Part shown: piece after piece, positions 32,199 through 42,756 of the stretch
How the letters are laid out: every line of letters starts with the position of its first letter
How positions within the stretch are numbered: position 1 is the stretch's first letter
NCBI GenBank assembly: GCA_023627715.1
Contig: JAMAHW010000009.1
Location: 372,001-436,000 of the forward strand
Source: Periconia sp. R9002
Lineage: Eukaryota; Ascomycota; Dothideomycetes; Pleosporales; Periconiaceae
Length of the DNA: 64,000 bases
Reading direction: 5' to 3'
Notes under the pieces: generated by a model
Seen by the model: only the letters and a program-made list of their open reading frames with translations
Told to the model about the DNA's origin: nothing
Database searches by the model: none
Translations under genes and position numbers: made by a program

Positions 32199-33770
32199 AT
32201 GCCTCCCAAACGCGGTCGTCCCGCTAAGCAAGCCGCGGTAGCAGAACCTGTGTCTTCGACTCCAAGGCGACGCGGTCGTCCTTCTGCAGCTTCGATTCCT
32301 GCTCCCACGCCTGCTTCAGCCCCACAACAGAAGAAGCGCGGTCGCCCGTCGAAAGCGCTCGAAGAAGTCGTTGCACCGGCTGTCGAAGAACCCATATCGC
32401 GTCGAAGTGGACGTGGCACCGAGAAGGTCGACGAAGCACCACCCGCACCCGAGCCAGCAGTCGAACCCAAGAAACGTGGCGGTCGCCCTCGAAAAGAACC
32501 TGCTGCTGTCACCGTAGCCCAACCAGTTGCGAGTGTGCCTAAGCGGAGAGGTCGCGCTCCTAAAGCAGCCCCAGAAGCACCCGCTCCGACTGTTGAGGCC
32601 TCCACACCAAAGCGCAGGGGACGCGCCGCAAAAGCTGCTCCCGTTTCAGCTGCTGCAGAAACACCCTCTCTTCCCAAACGCAAAGGCCGCCCTGTTAAAG
32701 CCGCCGTTGATCTCAATCGTGTTGCCGGCTCCCCTCGCGTTACCAAGCGCAAACCTGCTACCACCAAGAAGATAGTACCCGCTGCATCTCCTGCCCCGCG
32801 CATCAACCCCAAAATCCGTTCCAAGTTGAGGACTCGCGTTGCGCCTTCCCCGAAGGTCTTACAAGATACCATCCAAGAGAGCAAACCGAAGAAGCGAATA
32901 GGCAGGCCACCTAAGAATGCCGTCGCGCCTACTCCCACGAAGAAGGCAGCCGCACGCAAGACCAAAGGCGGCCGTGTCACAAAACCGGTCGCTGCCAAAG
33001 CTGCTGCTGCCAAACCTGTCGTCCCCAAAACCACCACTGTCGCCAAGCCGCGTAAGAGGCGAGGATTCACCGTCCTTGAGGTGCCCGACAAGCATGTGAA
33101 ATATCTGAAGGATGTGTTGAAAGGCCTTCTTGAGCAGGATAAGGCTGATGCCAAAGCCGCCGAAGAGGAAGCAGAGATGGCAGACGATGAAGAGGAGGTG
33201 CCACAAGAGCAAATGGAGCAAATGGCTACCGATAACAATGGCAACATTGCTAGTAAAGTCGCGATTGCCGAGGCGCTCAATGAAGATGTCGCGGGTGGTG
33301 CTCAGGAAGAAGTCGTGGAAGAGGAGATTATCCAAGAAGAGATTATCGACGAAGAGTCTCTCGAGGCTCAGTTGGAGAAGCCATTCGGATCCTCCCTACA
33401 GAAATCTGCGGCCGTCGCTCACAGTGAACATTCGTCAGAACCGAATGTGAATGCATCAGCCTTGGTAATCAACAAGCAGACGATTGTCGAACTCGAATAC
33501 GAAGGGGATGAATCAGAGGACGAGAACGAAGTGACTGGGAACCAGGGCATCGGAAATTCGGGTACGATGAGGGTCGCTTCATCACCAATACCTTCCGATT
33601 CAGAAGCTGAAGGCGTCGACATCGCCCAGGAAAGTACGCAGTATAACTCTCTTTTTGATGAGGCACCCCAGGCCGCTTCAACTCCAGCTCCACCGGCTCG
33701 CGCATCAAGCGCTGCGGCATCAGGCACTCCCATCACCCTGGGAAATGTTATGGCATCGGCATTCGAGTGA
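32199..33770 (+). CDS. AT-hook chromatin-associated protein
   Basis: Single exon of 523 residues. The N-terminal half (about residues 1-300) is Ala/Pro/Lys-rich and carries eight to nine AT-hook-like cores: KRGRP, RRGRP, KRGRP, GGRPRK, KRRGR twice, KRKGRP and RIGRPPK. Such hooks bind the minor groove of AT-rich DNA. A short conserved-looking segment (RRGFTVLEVPDKHVKYLKDVLKGLL, split here as RRGFTVLEV and KHVKYLKDVLKGLL) precedes a Glu-rich acidic region at about 318-395, and the C-terminus is Ser/Ala-rich and disordered. A nuclear structural or regulatory role is likely; no enzymatic domain. Similar repetitive AT-hook proteins are common in filamentous fungi. The long open frames on the other strand here are shadows of the biased codons. 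Confidence 0.85.
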   Translation: MPPKRGRPAKQAAVAEPVSSTPRRRGRPSAASIPAPTPASAPQQKKRGRPSKALEEVVAPAVEEPISRRSGRGTEKVDEAPPAPEPAVEPKKRGGRPRKEPAAVTVAQPVASVPKRRGRAPKAAPEAPAPTVEASTPKRRGRAAKAAPVSAAAETPSLPKRKGRPVKAAVDLNRVAGSPRVTKRKPATTKKIVPAASPAPRINPKIRSKLRTRVAPSPKVLQDTIQESKPKKRIGRPPKNAVAPTPTKKAAARKTKGGRVTKPVAAKAAAAKPVVPKTTTVAKPRKRRGFTVLEVPDKHVKYLKDVLKGLLEQDKADAKAAEEEAEMADDEEEVPQEQMEQMATDNNGNIASKVAIAEALNEDVAGGAQEEVVEEEIIQEEIIDEESLEAQLEKPFGSSLQKSAAVAHSEHSSEPNVNASALVINKQTIVELEYEGDESEDENEVTGNQGIGNSGTMRVASSPIPSDSEAEGVDIAQESTQYNSLFDEAPQAASTPAPPARASSAAASGTPITLGNVMASAFE

Positions 33771-34628
33771 ACCATAGCTAGTCTATCTGACGACTGCATA
33801 GCTCAATAAGTCCGCTGCGATTGAGAGCAACTTCAATTCAAAGTGTAGTTGGTTCTCCAGCTGGCATCTTCAAAAACATCTACCCTGCATGAGGGCACTT
33901 GGATGTTTTGTTTTGTTCTATCCCGGGAGAGGATCGGAGGCATTTATCATACAATGCGGCGCTACGAGGGCCGCTTGTTGTTCAGCACTGCTCTGCGTTG
34001 GGGATACTATATCCAGTTATTTGGGAGCTTTGATCGTCCACAAGGATACCACATGTTCTGCGTACCCAGTTGAGTGTGATGGAAAGTTTATCAATTAAAC
34101 AAATTCATATTGAATGAGCATCCGTATATCGCAGATACGAAGTTAGCTACGTGCGAATAGGATAGTTATTACATGTTCATTGTCTCAGTACGCTGCACCA
34201 TGATGTGTCCATTGTCATTATTTTCCAATGTGGTTCTACTGAAATGAAGTCGTAAATTGCCACCTCAATGAAGCTTGTCTAATATAGCGGAGGTAAATAA
34301 TGGTCATCACGTATATGGGTCCTCGTGTCGCACTCTAGTAATTTGAAATTTACATTACCGTAGTTACAGTAGTCGAATAGGCATATAATTTGCACACCGA
34401 TCTCAAAGGGCAACTATTGTGCTATCCCGGATTTGCACAGTCCCCATTGGGTTTAGAGTCCTTTGGAGTCGGAGTTAGTATACCACCATCAAGTGCATTC
34501 CAAGGTTCTCATCGGCGTTTAACGACACAGTGAAGCCAGCCGAGTCCGTGGGAATCAGCTATAAATTCAAATCGGCCCCAATGGCTGAGGCTGATGAATT
34601 TTCAAACATCCTTTTTACCACAACAAAA
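33771..34628. other. Intergenic
   Basis: 3' flank of the AT-hook gene and promoter of the dehydrogenase gene; no other gene seen. Confidence 0.45.
34560..34567 (+). promoter_or_regulatory. Candidate TATA box
   Basis: TATAAATT lies about 69 bases upstream of the dehydrogenase ATG, a plausible distance for a short leader. Motif match only. Confidence 0.35.
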
Positions 34629-35445
34629 ATGGCCACTATAGCTAAAAAGATTGTCCTCATTACTGGAGGTACCTAACCCCTCTTGCCCAACTTGGTATAA
34701 TTTACATACACCCAATCTCAGTCATGCTCACACCCTCCATGCAGGAAACAGTGGCATCGGCTTCGAGCTCGCCCACCAACTCCTCACCAAAGGTTACCAC
34801 GTCCTCGTCGGTTCCCGGACCCTCGAAAAAGGCAACACCGCCGTCAAAGAACTCCAATCCCACAACCTCCCCGGTACGGCCGAGCTAGTCCACCTGGACG
34901 TAACCGACGACACCACCATCACCGCCGCCGCTGACACCATCTCCTCCACCCATGGAAAACTCGACATCCTAATCAACAACGCCGCGGTCGCTGTTCCCCC
35001 AGGCACCGACCGCGAGCAACTCCGCACCGCCTTCGACACCAACGCAACAGGCCCATACATCCTCACCAAAGCACTCCTCCCCTCGCTCCTCAAATCCTCC
35101 TCCGGCGCCAGAGTCGTAAACGTCTCTTCCGGCATCGGCAGTATCGGACGTAAACTCGACCCCACGAGCCCGTTCCACAAAGTGAGCGGCGTGCCCTATC
35201 GCGCGAGCAAATCGGCGCTGAATATGGTTACTGCGTGCCAGTTTGTAGAGTTGGGGGATATGGGGATTAAGGTTTTCTTGTATGATCCTGGGTTCACGAT
35301 CAGCAATTTGAGCGAGCATAATACGGCCGAGAGGGGCGCGAGGAGTGCAAGGGATTCGGTATTGCCGCTTATGGATGTTATAGAGGGGAAGAGGGATAGT
35401 GAGTGTGGATTGTTTTTGCATAATACGGGGACGTGGCCGTGGTGA
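34629..35445 (+). CDS. Short-chain dehydrogenase/reductase
   Basis: Two exons, 34629-34668 and 34745-35445, give 246 residues, the classical SDR size. The 76-base intron splits the cofactor motif; splicing restores TGGNSGIG at residues 12-19. Further family marks are the NNAAV segment, the catalytic Ser in NVSSGIG and the YRASK catalytic pair (Tyr-X3-Lys). It is an NAD(P)-dependent oxidoreductase, most likely cytosolic, of the carbonyl-reductase-like group; the substrate is unknown. The small first exon would be missed by a simple frame search. Upstream TATAAATT fits the start. Codon use in the first two thirds is C-rich relative to neighbours, suggesting high expression. Confidence 0.93.
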
Positions 35446-36077
35446 ACGTTTTTGAATGAATTGTGGAGTAAAAGGGAAATTTGGAACACATGCTGTGTTT
35501 AGGAAATTGTAGAATAGTGACTATTGTGATGTAGCAGAATGTGAAATGACACGAACTTTTACCGCATGTACTCTAGACATTTGCATACTTAGTGAAATTG
35601 AATTTATGTACCGTTGTATCGAATGATGAATCTTGAAAACCCCCTCAACGACTCCGAAAAACCACCAATCATCTGGATCTACATTAACATGCATGTCAAG
35701 GGTCCATCGAAGAAAAAAAAAACACAACCCCACCCCACAGTACCTACACATGCGCTTGTGAACTCTTGTCACCAAATAGCATTCACAAAAACCTCGATAT
35801 GTCATCGCCAAGACTTTCTTCCTCTAGCTGTATGGTCGCACAGCGTGGCCGACGTGCAGCTATCCAGTGCGATAAGGATTTATCCGCATGTAATAGGCCC
35901 TTTTGGGAACCGCAATCATGACTCGTGCTATCTACTTAGGAAAACAGATGGGTTGGGTAGGGAATTCCATCACACCTCAAGTGCTGCATTCTCCATACTC
36001 GCGGTTTGACACATTACAACGATCCATAATTTCGAACGTCGGTCTTTGGTTGAAGATATTATTTTGTTTAACGTGCA
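35446..36077. other. Intergenic
   Basis: No supported gene; includes an A-rich tract near 35710-35725 and the upstream region of the P-type ATPase. Confidence 0.45.
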
Positions 36078-39000
36078 ATGGCATGTGGCTCTGGATGTTG
36101 TGCCCCTCGGAATGAGTCCGCAGATGCTAGGCAAGGACAGACTGAGCTGCCGAACAATGAGGATGCAGCTAGCTGCGCAGATTCTTTGAAAGAAGAGGTA
36201 TCGTCCGGCCATGCGCCACAAGATGCAGCAAGTGCCTGCTGTTACGGTCCCGAAAAAGACGAAGAACCGAATGCCGACAGTTGCTGCTCAACCCAGACAG
36301 CTGTTCTTTCGAGCACAAAAGTTCGTAGTTGTTGCGAGCGCGAACTTAAGGGATCTGAATCAGGCGGTTCCGCAACACAAGACGGACAGAATGTATGCTG
36401 TAGCGCTTCAGAGAAAGGTGAAGAGCAAAATAGTGGCGCGTGCTGTTCTTCACAACCGCCGCAGGTTGATCTCATTCGCATGAAAGTTCCTAGCTGCTGC
36501 GAAGGAAAACCGCAGCCCTGCTGTAGCACTTCATGTATTGACCGAATCGCTCTCCGTGAGTGTCTTTCCGACAGTAAGCGCATCGTCCCCGCAAGCGTTT
36601 GATCTTCACTGATAAGACATAGAGAGCCCCGGGCATGTATCATCCGACCGACTTCTTCAGAAAGAGATGACTGCGTGTAGGCAGCATATTAGTAGTGCTT
36701 GGAGCATGTATAAAGCTGAACTAGAAAAACTGGGATGTATTTGCCGCATCTTGCTTGCACGGAATCAGGCATCATGCTGCGTTTCGGACACTACGCCACT
36801 CGTGATCTGTGAAGAGAATGAAAAGGAAGATTTGGATACATGTACTGATGCATGCTGCGGCAATGATGCATCAGCAGACACCTCTTCTTCAAACAGCATC
36901 AGCACCACCAAGAATAACGGACCCGTCAATCCTATAGCCTGCGCCGATTCATGCTGCACACAAGCTCCGATTCCTTCGCAGAAGGCCCAATTGCAGATAA
37001 CCTCTGCTTCCGACCCCGAGAAGGGACCTTCCAGTGGCGAACACGTGGTTCTCAGTATTTCAGGAATGACGTGCACCGGCTGCGAAACCAAACTATCGAG
37101 GACGCTGACTGCCATCCCAACGATCCAGAATCTCCGGACGAGTTTAGTTCTGGCGAGAGCAGAATTTGATCTCAGCGCTGGTGCTATGTCGACTGCCGAT
37201 GTGCTTGCTTATCTTGAGAGAACGACGGAGTTTAAGTGCGAACGCATAGAAACTCATGCCTCCAGTCTTGAAATCATGTGCACCGGAGACAGTGCAGATA
37301 TCATCACGGGGAAATGGCCTGAGGGAGTTCTTGACATAAAGCTTGTGGGGAAGAAGATGCTCAAGGTCACTTTCGACGCCAGCATTGTTGGCGCAAGGGA
37401 CCTCATACAGAGCTGGCCAGAAGCACATCTCGCTCCACACCGCGCCGACCCGACTGTAGATACAGGTGCAAAGCATGTCCGTTGGGTCGGTTGCAAGACT
37501 CTGCTTTCTGCCGTGCTGACTATTCCGGTCCTGGTCCTTGGATGGGCTCCTTTATCGAACAAGGAAGAGAAGCAGATCACGTTCGGCTCCGTTTCTCTTG
37601 CTCTCACTACCATCATTCAGTTTGTCATCGCAGGGCCGTTCTATCCGAATGCCCTCAAAGCTCTCATCTTCTCCAGAGTCATCGAGATGGATTTGCTGAT
37701 CGTCCTGAGTACCAGTGTTGCTTATATATTTTCCGTCGTAGCCTTCGGTTATCTAGTTGCCCGCAAGCCACTGTCAACTGGCGAGTTCTTCGAAACGAGC
37801 GCGTTGTTGGTGACCCTCATCATGGTTGGCCGCTACCTCGCTGCCTTAGCGCGTCAGAAGGCAATCGAATCGATTTCAATCAGGTCGCTGCAAAGTTCTA
37901 CCGTTACCATTCTAGAAGCAGGGGTGGAGAGAGAGATTGATACGCGTCTGCTGCAATACGGGGATATATTCAAAGTGTACCCCGATACGAAAATCGCCAC
38001 TGATGGAACCGTTATATCCGGGTCTTCGGAGGTCAATGAATCCATGGTCACTGGAGAATCTCGATCTGTAGAGAAATCCAGTGGATCTCCTGTCATCGCA
38101 GGATCGATAAACGGCCCTGGAGCGTTAACCATCCGGCTTACTAGGATCCCCAACGACAACACGATCAGTGCCATCGCTAAGATGGTCGATGAAGCAAGGC
38201 TTTCCAAGCCAAGTATTCAGGGAATAGCGGATAAAGTTGCGTCTTACTTTGTTCCTGTAGTTATTGCTTTGTCCGTTGTCGTGTTCTGTATCTGGGTTGC
38301 GGTTGGCATCGCCGTACAGGGCAAGGGAGGGTCTGAAGCGACTATTCAAGCGATCACGTATGCTATTACCGTACTTATAGTCTCCTGCCCTTGCGCAATT
38401 GGTCTGGCCGTTCCGATGGTGGTAGTGATTGCTTGCGGGGTGGCTGCTAAAAAAGGCGTCATTTTCAAGTCTGCGGGCGCCATCGAAATTGCGCATAACG
38501 TCACTGACGTTGTCTTCGATAAAACTGGTACTCTCACCCGAGGCGAACTGGCAGTAATACGGGAGCATTATATCGAAGATTCACAAGAGACAAAGGCTTT
38601 ACTACTGGGCCTTGTCGAGGAGAGTAAACATCCGGTCGCTGTCGCTGTGGCAGTTCATCTTGTGAAGAACGGCATCAAGCCTAAGAAAGTTATCGACGCT
38701 CAGAATGTTGTTGGGAAAGGTATCAAAGCGTCTTTTGAAAGTGATGTCCTTCGTGCAGGTAACCCCCGATGGCTCAACATGTACGAGCATACCGTGGTCC
38801 ACAGCTTCCTTTCAGAAGGACACACACCTCTCTGCTTTACCATAAATGGCCGTCTCACTGCAGTCTTCGGCCTGCAAGATTCATTGCGAGAGGACAGCCA
38901 ATACACCCTAGATAGACTACGTCAAAGAGGAATATCCCTCCACATTCTTTCCGGCGATGAAGACGGTGCAGTGCGAGCAGTAGCAGCCCAACTCAGCATC

Positions 39001-39462
39001 CCAGAATCTAACATCCGCTCCCGCTGCAGCCCAGCAGAGAAGCAAGCATACATCAAAACTCTCGTTTCTCCTCCAGCGTCAAATCCCTCCAGCAAGAAAC
39101 CCGCCCCACCCATCGTCATGTTCTGTGGCGATGGCACCAACGACGCTGCCGCCCTCGCACAAGCAACAATCGGCGTGCACATGAACGAGGGCACAGATGT
39201 CGCTGGTTCAGCCGCCGATCTGGTGCTCATGCGACCCAGCCTGTCTGGCATCCTCGTAGCCATCAAAATTAGTTCGAAAGCAATGCACCGGATTGCATTC
39301 AACTTCGGCTGGAGCTTCGTGTATAATCTGTTTGCTTTTCTGCTTGCCGCGGGGGCGTTTGTGAGGGTGAGGATTCCGCCTGAATTTGCTGGGTTGGGGG
39401 AGTTGGTGAGTGTTTTACCGGTTGTTGCAGCGGGGGTATTATTGAAGTGGGCGAAGATTTGA
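36078..39462 (+). CDS. P1B-type heavy-metal ATPase (Cys-rich N-terminus)
   Basis: Pumps soft metal ions (copper or cadmium class, as in yeast Pca1-like pumps) across a membrane using ATP. Two exons, 36078-36573 and 36665-39462, give 1097 residues. Exon 1 encodes a Cys-rich cytosolic region with repeated CC pairs; 11 CC doublets occur before the single HMA metal-binding domain, whose MTCTGC motif is near residue 302. Then come the membrane domain, the TGES actuator motif, the ion-path CPC motif (near 740), the phosphorylation motif DKTGTLT (near 784), the HP locus (SKHPVA), and GDGTNDAA (near 987). All catalytic elements are present. The acceptor GAAAG at 36664 was chosen because it alone matches the phase-1 donor GTAAGC. 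Metal specificity and membrane (plasma membrane or vacuole) are not decided by sequence. Confidence 0.93.
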
Positions 39463-39884
39463 GGCTGTGAAAGTGGTCGTGGAATATTCGATAGATTGTG
39501 GTTTTACGATTCTGTAGCTGCGGAGAATATTAGCAAATCCGTAGTCCAATTTGAGTGAGAAACTCAGCACGCATTGGCTTTATATCACATGATTCAGCAG
39601 TCGCACAGTCACAACATCTCCACAAGACAACCAGGATTTCAGGTTGCACCCCAAGTCGTGGGTCCGATTAGGTTCACGGATCTTGTAGATGCGGATTTCG
39701 TATGGGTGGGGCATCATCCATCATACCACTCGCTTAACTTACCAGCCCGACCGGCTCTCCTCCACGCCCGGGGAAGAAGACTACATATCAAATAGAATAG
39801 CCAAACAAAAACATCGAACACGACATCCAGGAAATCCTGCTCAAAATCGAAGAAAAGAAAGCATAACGCAGAAGAAGACAAAAC
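39463..39884. other. Intergenic
   Basis: Short spacer with the leader of the next gene; no gene seen. Confidence 0.45.
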
Positions 39885-40517
39885 ATGGTCGCCTCAATAC
39901 CAAACGACATCTTCCAATTCTCCACCTACGCCGCGCTACAAGCCGGATTCAAGGACGGCCAACCACAAACGGCCAACCTATCCTCCCACGGAACCGACGG
40001 CCTAGGCGTCTACGAAAACGGCGACATCCTCGCTTTCCAAGACAAAGAAGCGCACGCAATCAGACCAAACGGCGACGTTGTGCCCGCGGATGCGCAAGCG
40101 CGGCTCGTTTTTGCAATGGTGACGGTCTTCCAGCCGACGTTCCGCGTCGAAGTGCCATCCCTTACTCTCGACCAGCTGCAAGAACTCTTCTCAGAGCCGA
40201 CGCTGCAGATTGGTCGCGGCGTGAACACGTACGTGCCGTTCAAGCTTGTTGGGGAGTTTGAGAGTGTGGAGTTCAAGCAGGGAGGATCGCGTAGGGGGGT
40301 GAGTGGGCAAGTGTTTGGGTTTGTGGTGCCCGAATGGATGAAAAGTATCAGTGGTCCGAGGATGCATGCGTGTTTTTTGGAGGAGGACGGGAGGCGTGGG
40401 GGTCTGGTGACGGATTTTGAGATGAGCGGGAAAGCGGAGGTGAGGTTTGCAAAGTGTGGGAGGTTTCATCTGGGGTTTCCGCAGGGGGATCGGTGGGAGG
40501 ATTTGAGGTTGAAGTGA
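39885..40517 (+). CDS. Alpha-acetolactate decarboxylase family protein, altered metal site
   Basis: Single exon of 210 residues matching the family along its length: FQFSTYAALQAGF at the N-terminus, the GTDGLGVYENGDILAF strand pair, then VSGQVFGFVVPEW. The classic enzyme turns acetolactate into acetoin and binds zinc through three His in a HxHF...GGHV motif. Here the matching stretch reads MHACFLEEDGRRGGLVTDF: the first His is kept, the second is Cys and the third is Leu. The enzyme may therefore use another metal geometry, be inactive, or have changed substrate. No signal peptide. Its 5' codons are C-rich and the 3' half G-rich, but the frame is intact. Family assignment is strong; decarboxylase activity is doubtful. 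Confidence 0.82.
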   Translation: MVASIPNDIFQFSTYAALQAGFKDGQPQTANLSSHGTDGLGVYENGDILAFQDKEAHAIRPNGDVVPADAQARLVFAMVTVFQPTFRVEVPSLTLDQLQELFSEPTLQIGRGVNTYVPFKLVGEFESVEFKQGGSRRGVSGQVFGFVVPEWMKSISGPRMHACFLEEDGRRGGLVTDFEMSGKAEVRFAKCGRFHLGFPQGDRWEDLRLK

Positions 40518-40884
40518 CGGGCTGGTAGTGAGGTGGTTACGAGATTCCGGAATCGCGACTGACAGAATTTTTCTGTGCATGGTTTGTCACTGTGCTTGGC
40601 ATAGGGATGTCGATGCTATGAAGTGTAGAATTGGAAGTAAGCAATAAGTAGAGTAGCTCATATCAAGCCTAGATTTAGATTATGCTATTATCAGCAATAA
40701 GATGCTCATATTAACTAATCTATCAACACACAGTCACCATAAAATCTTCCCTCTTCCTCCAAAAGCGAACACTGGACTAGCATCTATCGCTTCCACTTCC
40801 GAAATCTCTAACAACTACAATATCCATCTTGACCCGAATTGGTCACTTATCGTAATGAAGGAACATAGAGCGCAGAGACCTCGC
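40518..40884. other. Intergenic between convergent genes
   Basis: 367-base tail-to-tail spacer; no gene seen. Confidence 0.5.
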
Positions 40885-41658
40885 TTACAAAAGGCAAGAG
40901 AGGAGACCGCCAACGAGGCCGAACGCAGTGCCGAGAACAGCGTGAATCTCTCCGAGCAAGCCTGCGAGCACGATGCTGAGAACACCGGCAACACCGCCAA
41001 GGAGGCCAAAGACGAGGGAAAGAACGCCTTCAATAGCAATGTCCAAGACGGCGATCAAGTGAAGAAGGACGGAAAGGAGGAGGAAGACGACGGAACCGAG
41101 GAGCTCGAAGATGGCTAGAAACAAATATTAGTATCAGAATATCAATCAAAGTGAATGAGGAAGGCACATACTGATCTGGAGAGCAGCAATAACACCCTTC
41201 AAAGTGAACAAGATCTCAACAATGAGACCGAAGACGAGCTCAACAACTTCCTCCTTGATCTCGCCAGTGATCTCGACGGTACCAGACAAGAAGCCAGACA
41301 CCTCGCCGATGATGGAAGTGACAAGCTGGATGATGAGGACAACCTCGGACTTAACAGAAGCAATGATTTCCTCCTTGTGGGCGAAGTCGATCTCGCCGCT
41401 GATGGTCTTGTTGATGGAGGCGGTGTGTCCCTTGACGTTCTCGACGCAGCTGGTGAGCTGGACGATGATGGGGTTGTCTTCGGTGCGGCGCGTGACGCCG
41501 AGGTCACCGACAAGGCCAGTGACGGGGGCGACGACGGGGGCGACGGTGGAGTCAGCGGTGCCAACGACGGAAGTGACAAGACCGCCTTGAGGGGCAGGGG
41601 CGGCGAGCGAGGCCGCGAAGAGAGCGGAAAGAGTGAAGATGCTGCTGGTGAAACGCAT
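40885..41658 (-). CDS. Small secreted, highly hydrophobic protein of unknown function
   Basis: Two exons, 41658-41172 and 41114-40885, with a 57-base intron (GTATGT, branch region ATACTAAT, CTAG), give 238 residues. The first 19 residues (MRFTSSIFTLSALFAASLA) form a clear signal peptide. The mature part starts with Val/Thr-rich sequence, continues with a helical segment around the single mid-protein Cys (TSCVENV), and ends in about 75 residues of Leu/Val/Gly-rich amphipathic or membrane-like repeats (LLGSVV, LLGGVAG, LAGLLGE). It resembles fungal cell-surface or hydrophobic-surface-binding proteins in size and layout, but I do not recognise a named family. A TATATAAA element lies about 158 bases upstream. 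Overlapping plus-strand frames of up to 177 codons arise from its GAC/GTC-biased codons and are not genes. Confidence 0.82.
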
Positions 41659-42756
41659 TTTGGTGGTATTAGAATGTATGAGAATTAGATTGGGTTTAAG
41701 GAACGAGTGGTCTTGCCAAAGGAGTGGCTGATTATATTAAGTAGCGAATGTGGTGAGAAAGAGAGAGACTGTATGCTGAAGCTGATGATGGCTCTTTTGT
41801 AGAGCGCAACGAGCCTTTATATATCTTGATTCACAGCATTGGTACGTGTTGATCTCTGGTGTGTCTCCCCTACTCGATATCGATACTGTGGAGTCGAGCT
41901 GGCCAAATTGTGCATCATTGCCCATTACCTCACGCCATTGGACCCAAAGTCCCCAAATCAGCTAACCTCACCCCTGATGCTCTGAAGTGGCTGTGTTCCT
42001 CATCGTCACAACGTGGAAAAGCTTGGAAATGCATTTCCTAATTGGTGTTGTAGCACGCTAACCTGACTCAGATCCGTCAGTTGCGGTGGGGTCTTAGCTG
42101 ATCGTCATTACGGTACAATACAATAACCAAAGCTTTAGCAAAAAGCTGCGGATGGACGGGCTTGACGGTTTGTTTCTTTAGCTTATTGTGCGACTCATGA
42201 TGTTACCCCACAGCCACGAGGGGAATGGAAAGGGTCCCTGAGTTCATTATCTACACTAGCTTGTTGGGGAGGTACCACGCGTCAATTTGGATGCCTCTTC
42301 GTCCCATCTGATCCGATTCATTTCTATGTTGTTTTCAAATTATCTTGATCATGTATAACTAAGCATCTGAGAGAGGGTTAAAGGTGTGACGTATACCAAG
42401 AAAGGGGTTGAATTACTTGCCAAGCAATTCGTTGTTGATGATGTTTAGATAAGGGACGATACAAATGTCATGAGATTGAGACTTTCTCGACTAGTTCTTG
42501 TCATGCTTCAACTGTAGTGCGCGCTTTAGCATGCGCCGCATTTAGGCGGAAGATCGGCGACATTCATGACCTGCTATGAAGGAGAAAGCTCTAAGAGCTG
42601 ATTCAGTAGACTTTACCTAAGTGTCTGCGCTAACTACCCCTCTCCCGACTCGCACATATAAACATTCGAACACTTGAAACAGTCCCAATAGTCAGTGATT
42701 TAGCACAACACCAAACGAAAGCTTCTAGATGGAAATCACACGACTAAAAGACTTCA
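41659..42756. other. Intergenic, upstream of the secreted protein
   Basis: Promoter of the secreted-protein gene plus about 700 bases with no visible gene, then the 3' flank of the glycosyltransferase gene. Confidence 0.45.
41816..41823 (-). promoter_or_regulatory. Candidate TATA box
   Basis: TATATAAA on the minus strand, about 158 bases upstream of the ATG of the hydrophobic secreted protein. Motif match only. Confidence 0.35.

Noticed and set aside
32081..33280. 399-codon minus-strand frame opposite the AT-hook gene
   Set aside because: Low-complexity Ser/Ala/Gly/Arg translation mirrors the biased AT-hook codons; no start context and no domain.
40702..41688. Long plus-strand open frames (up to 177 codons, Asp/Glu/Gly-rich) opposite the secreted-protein gene
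   Set aside because: They are the reverse complement of Leu/Val/GTC-rich codons; the minus-strand frame has a signal peptide and correct splicing.
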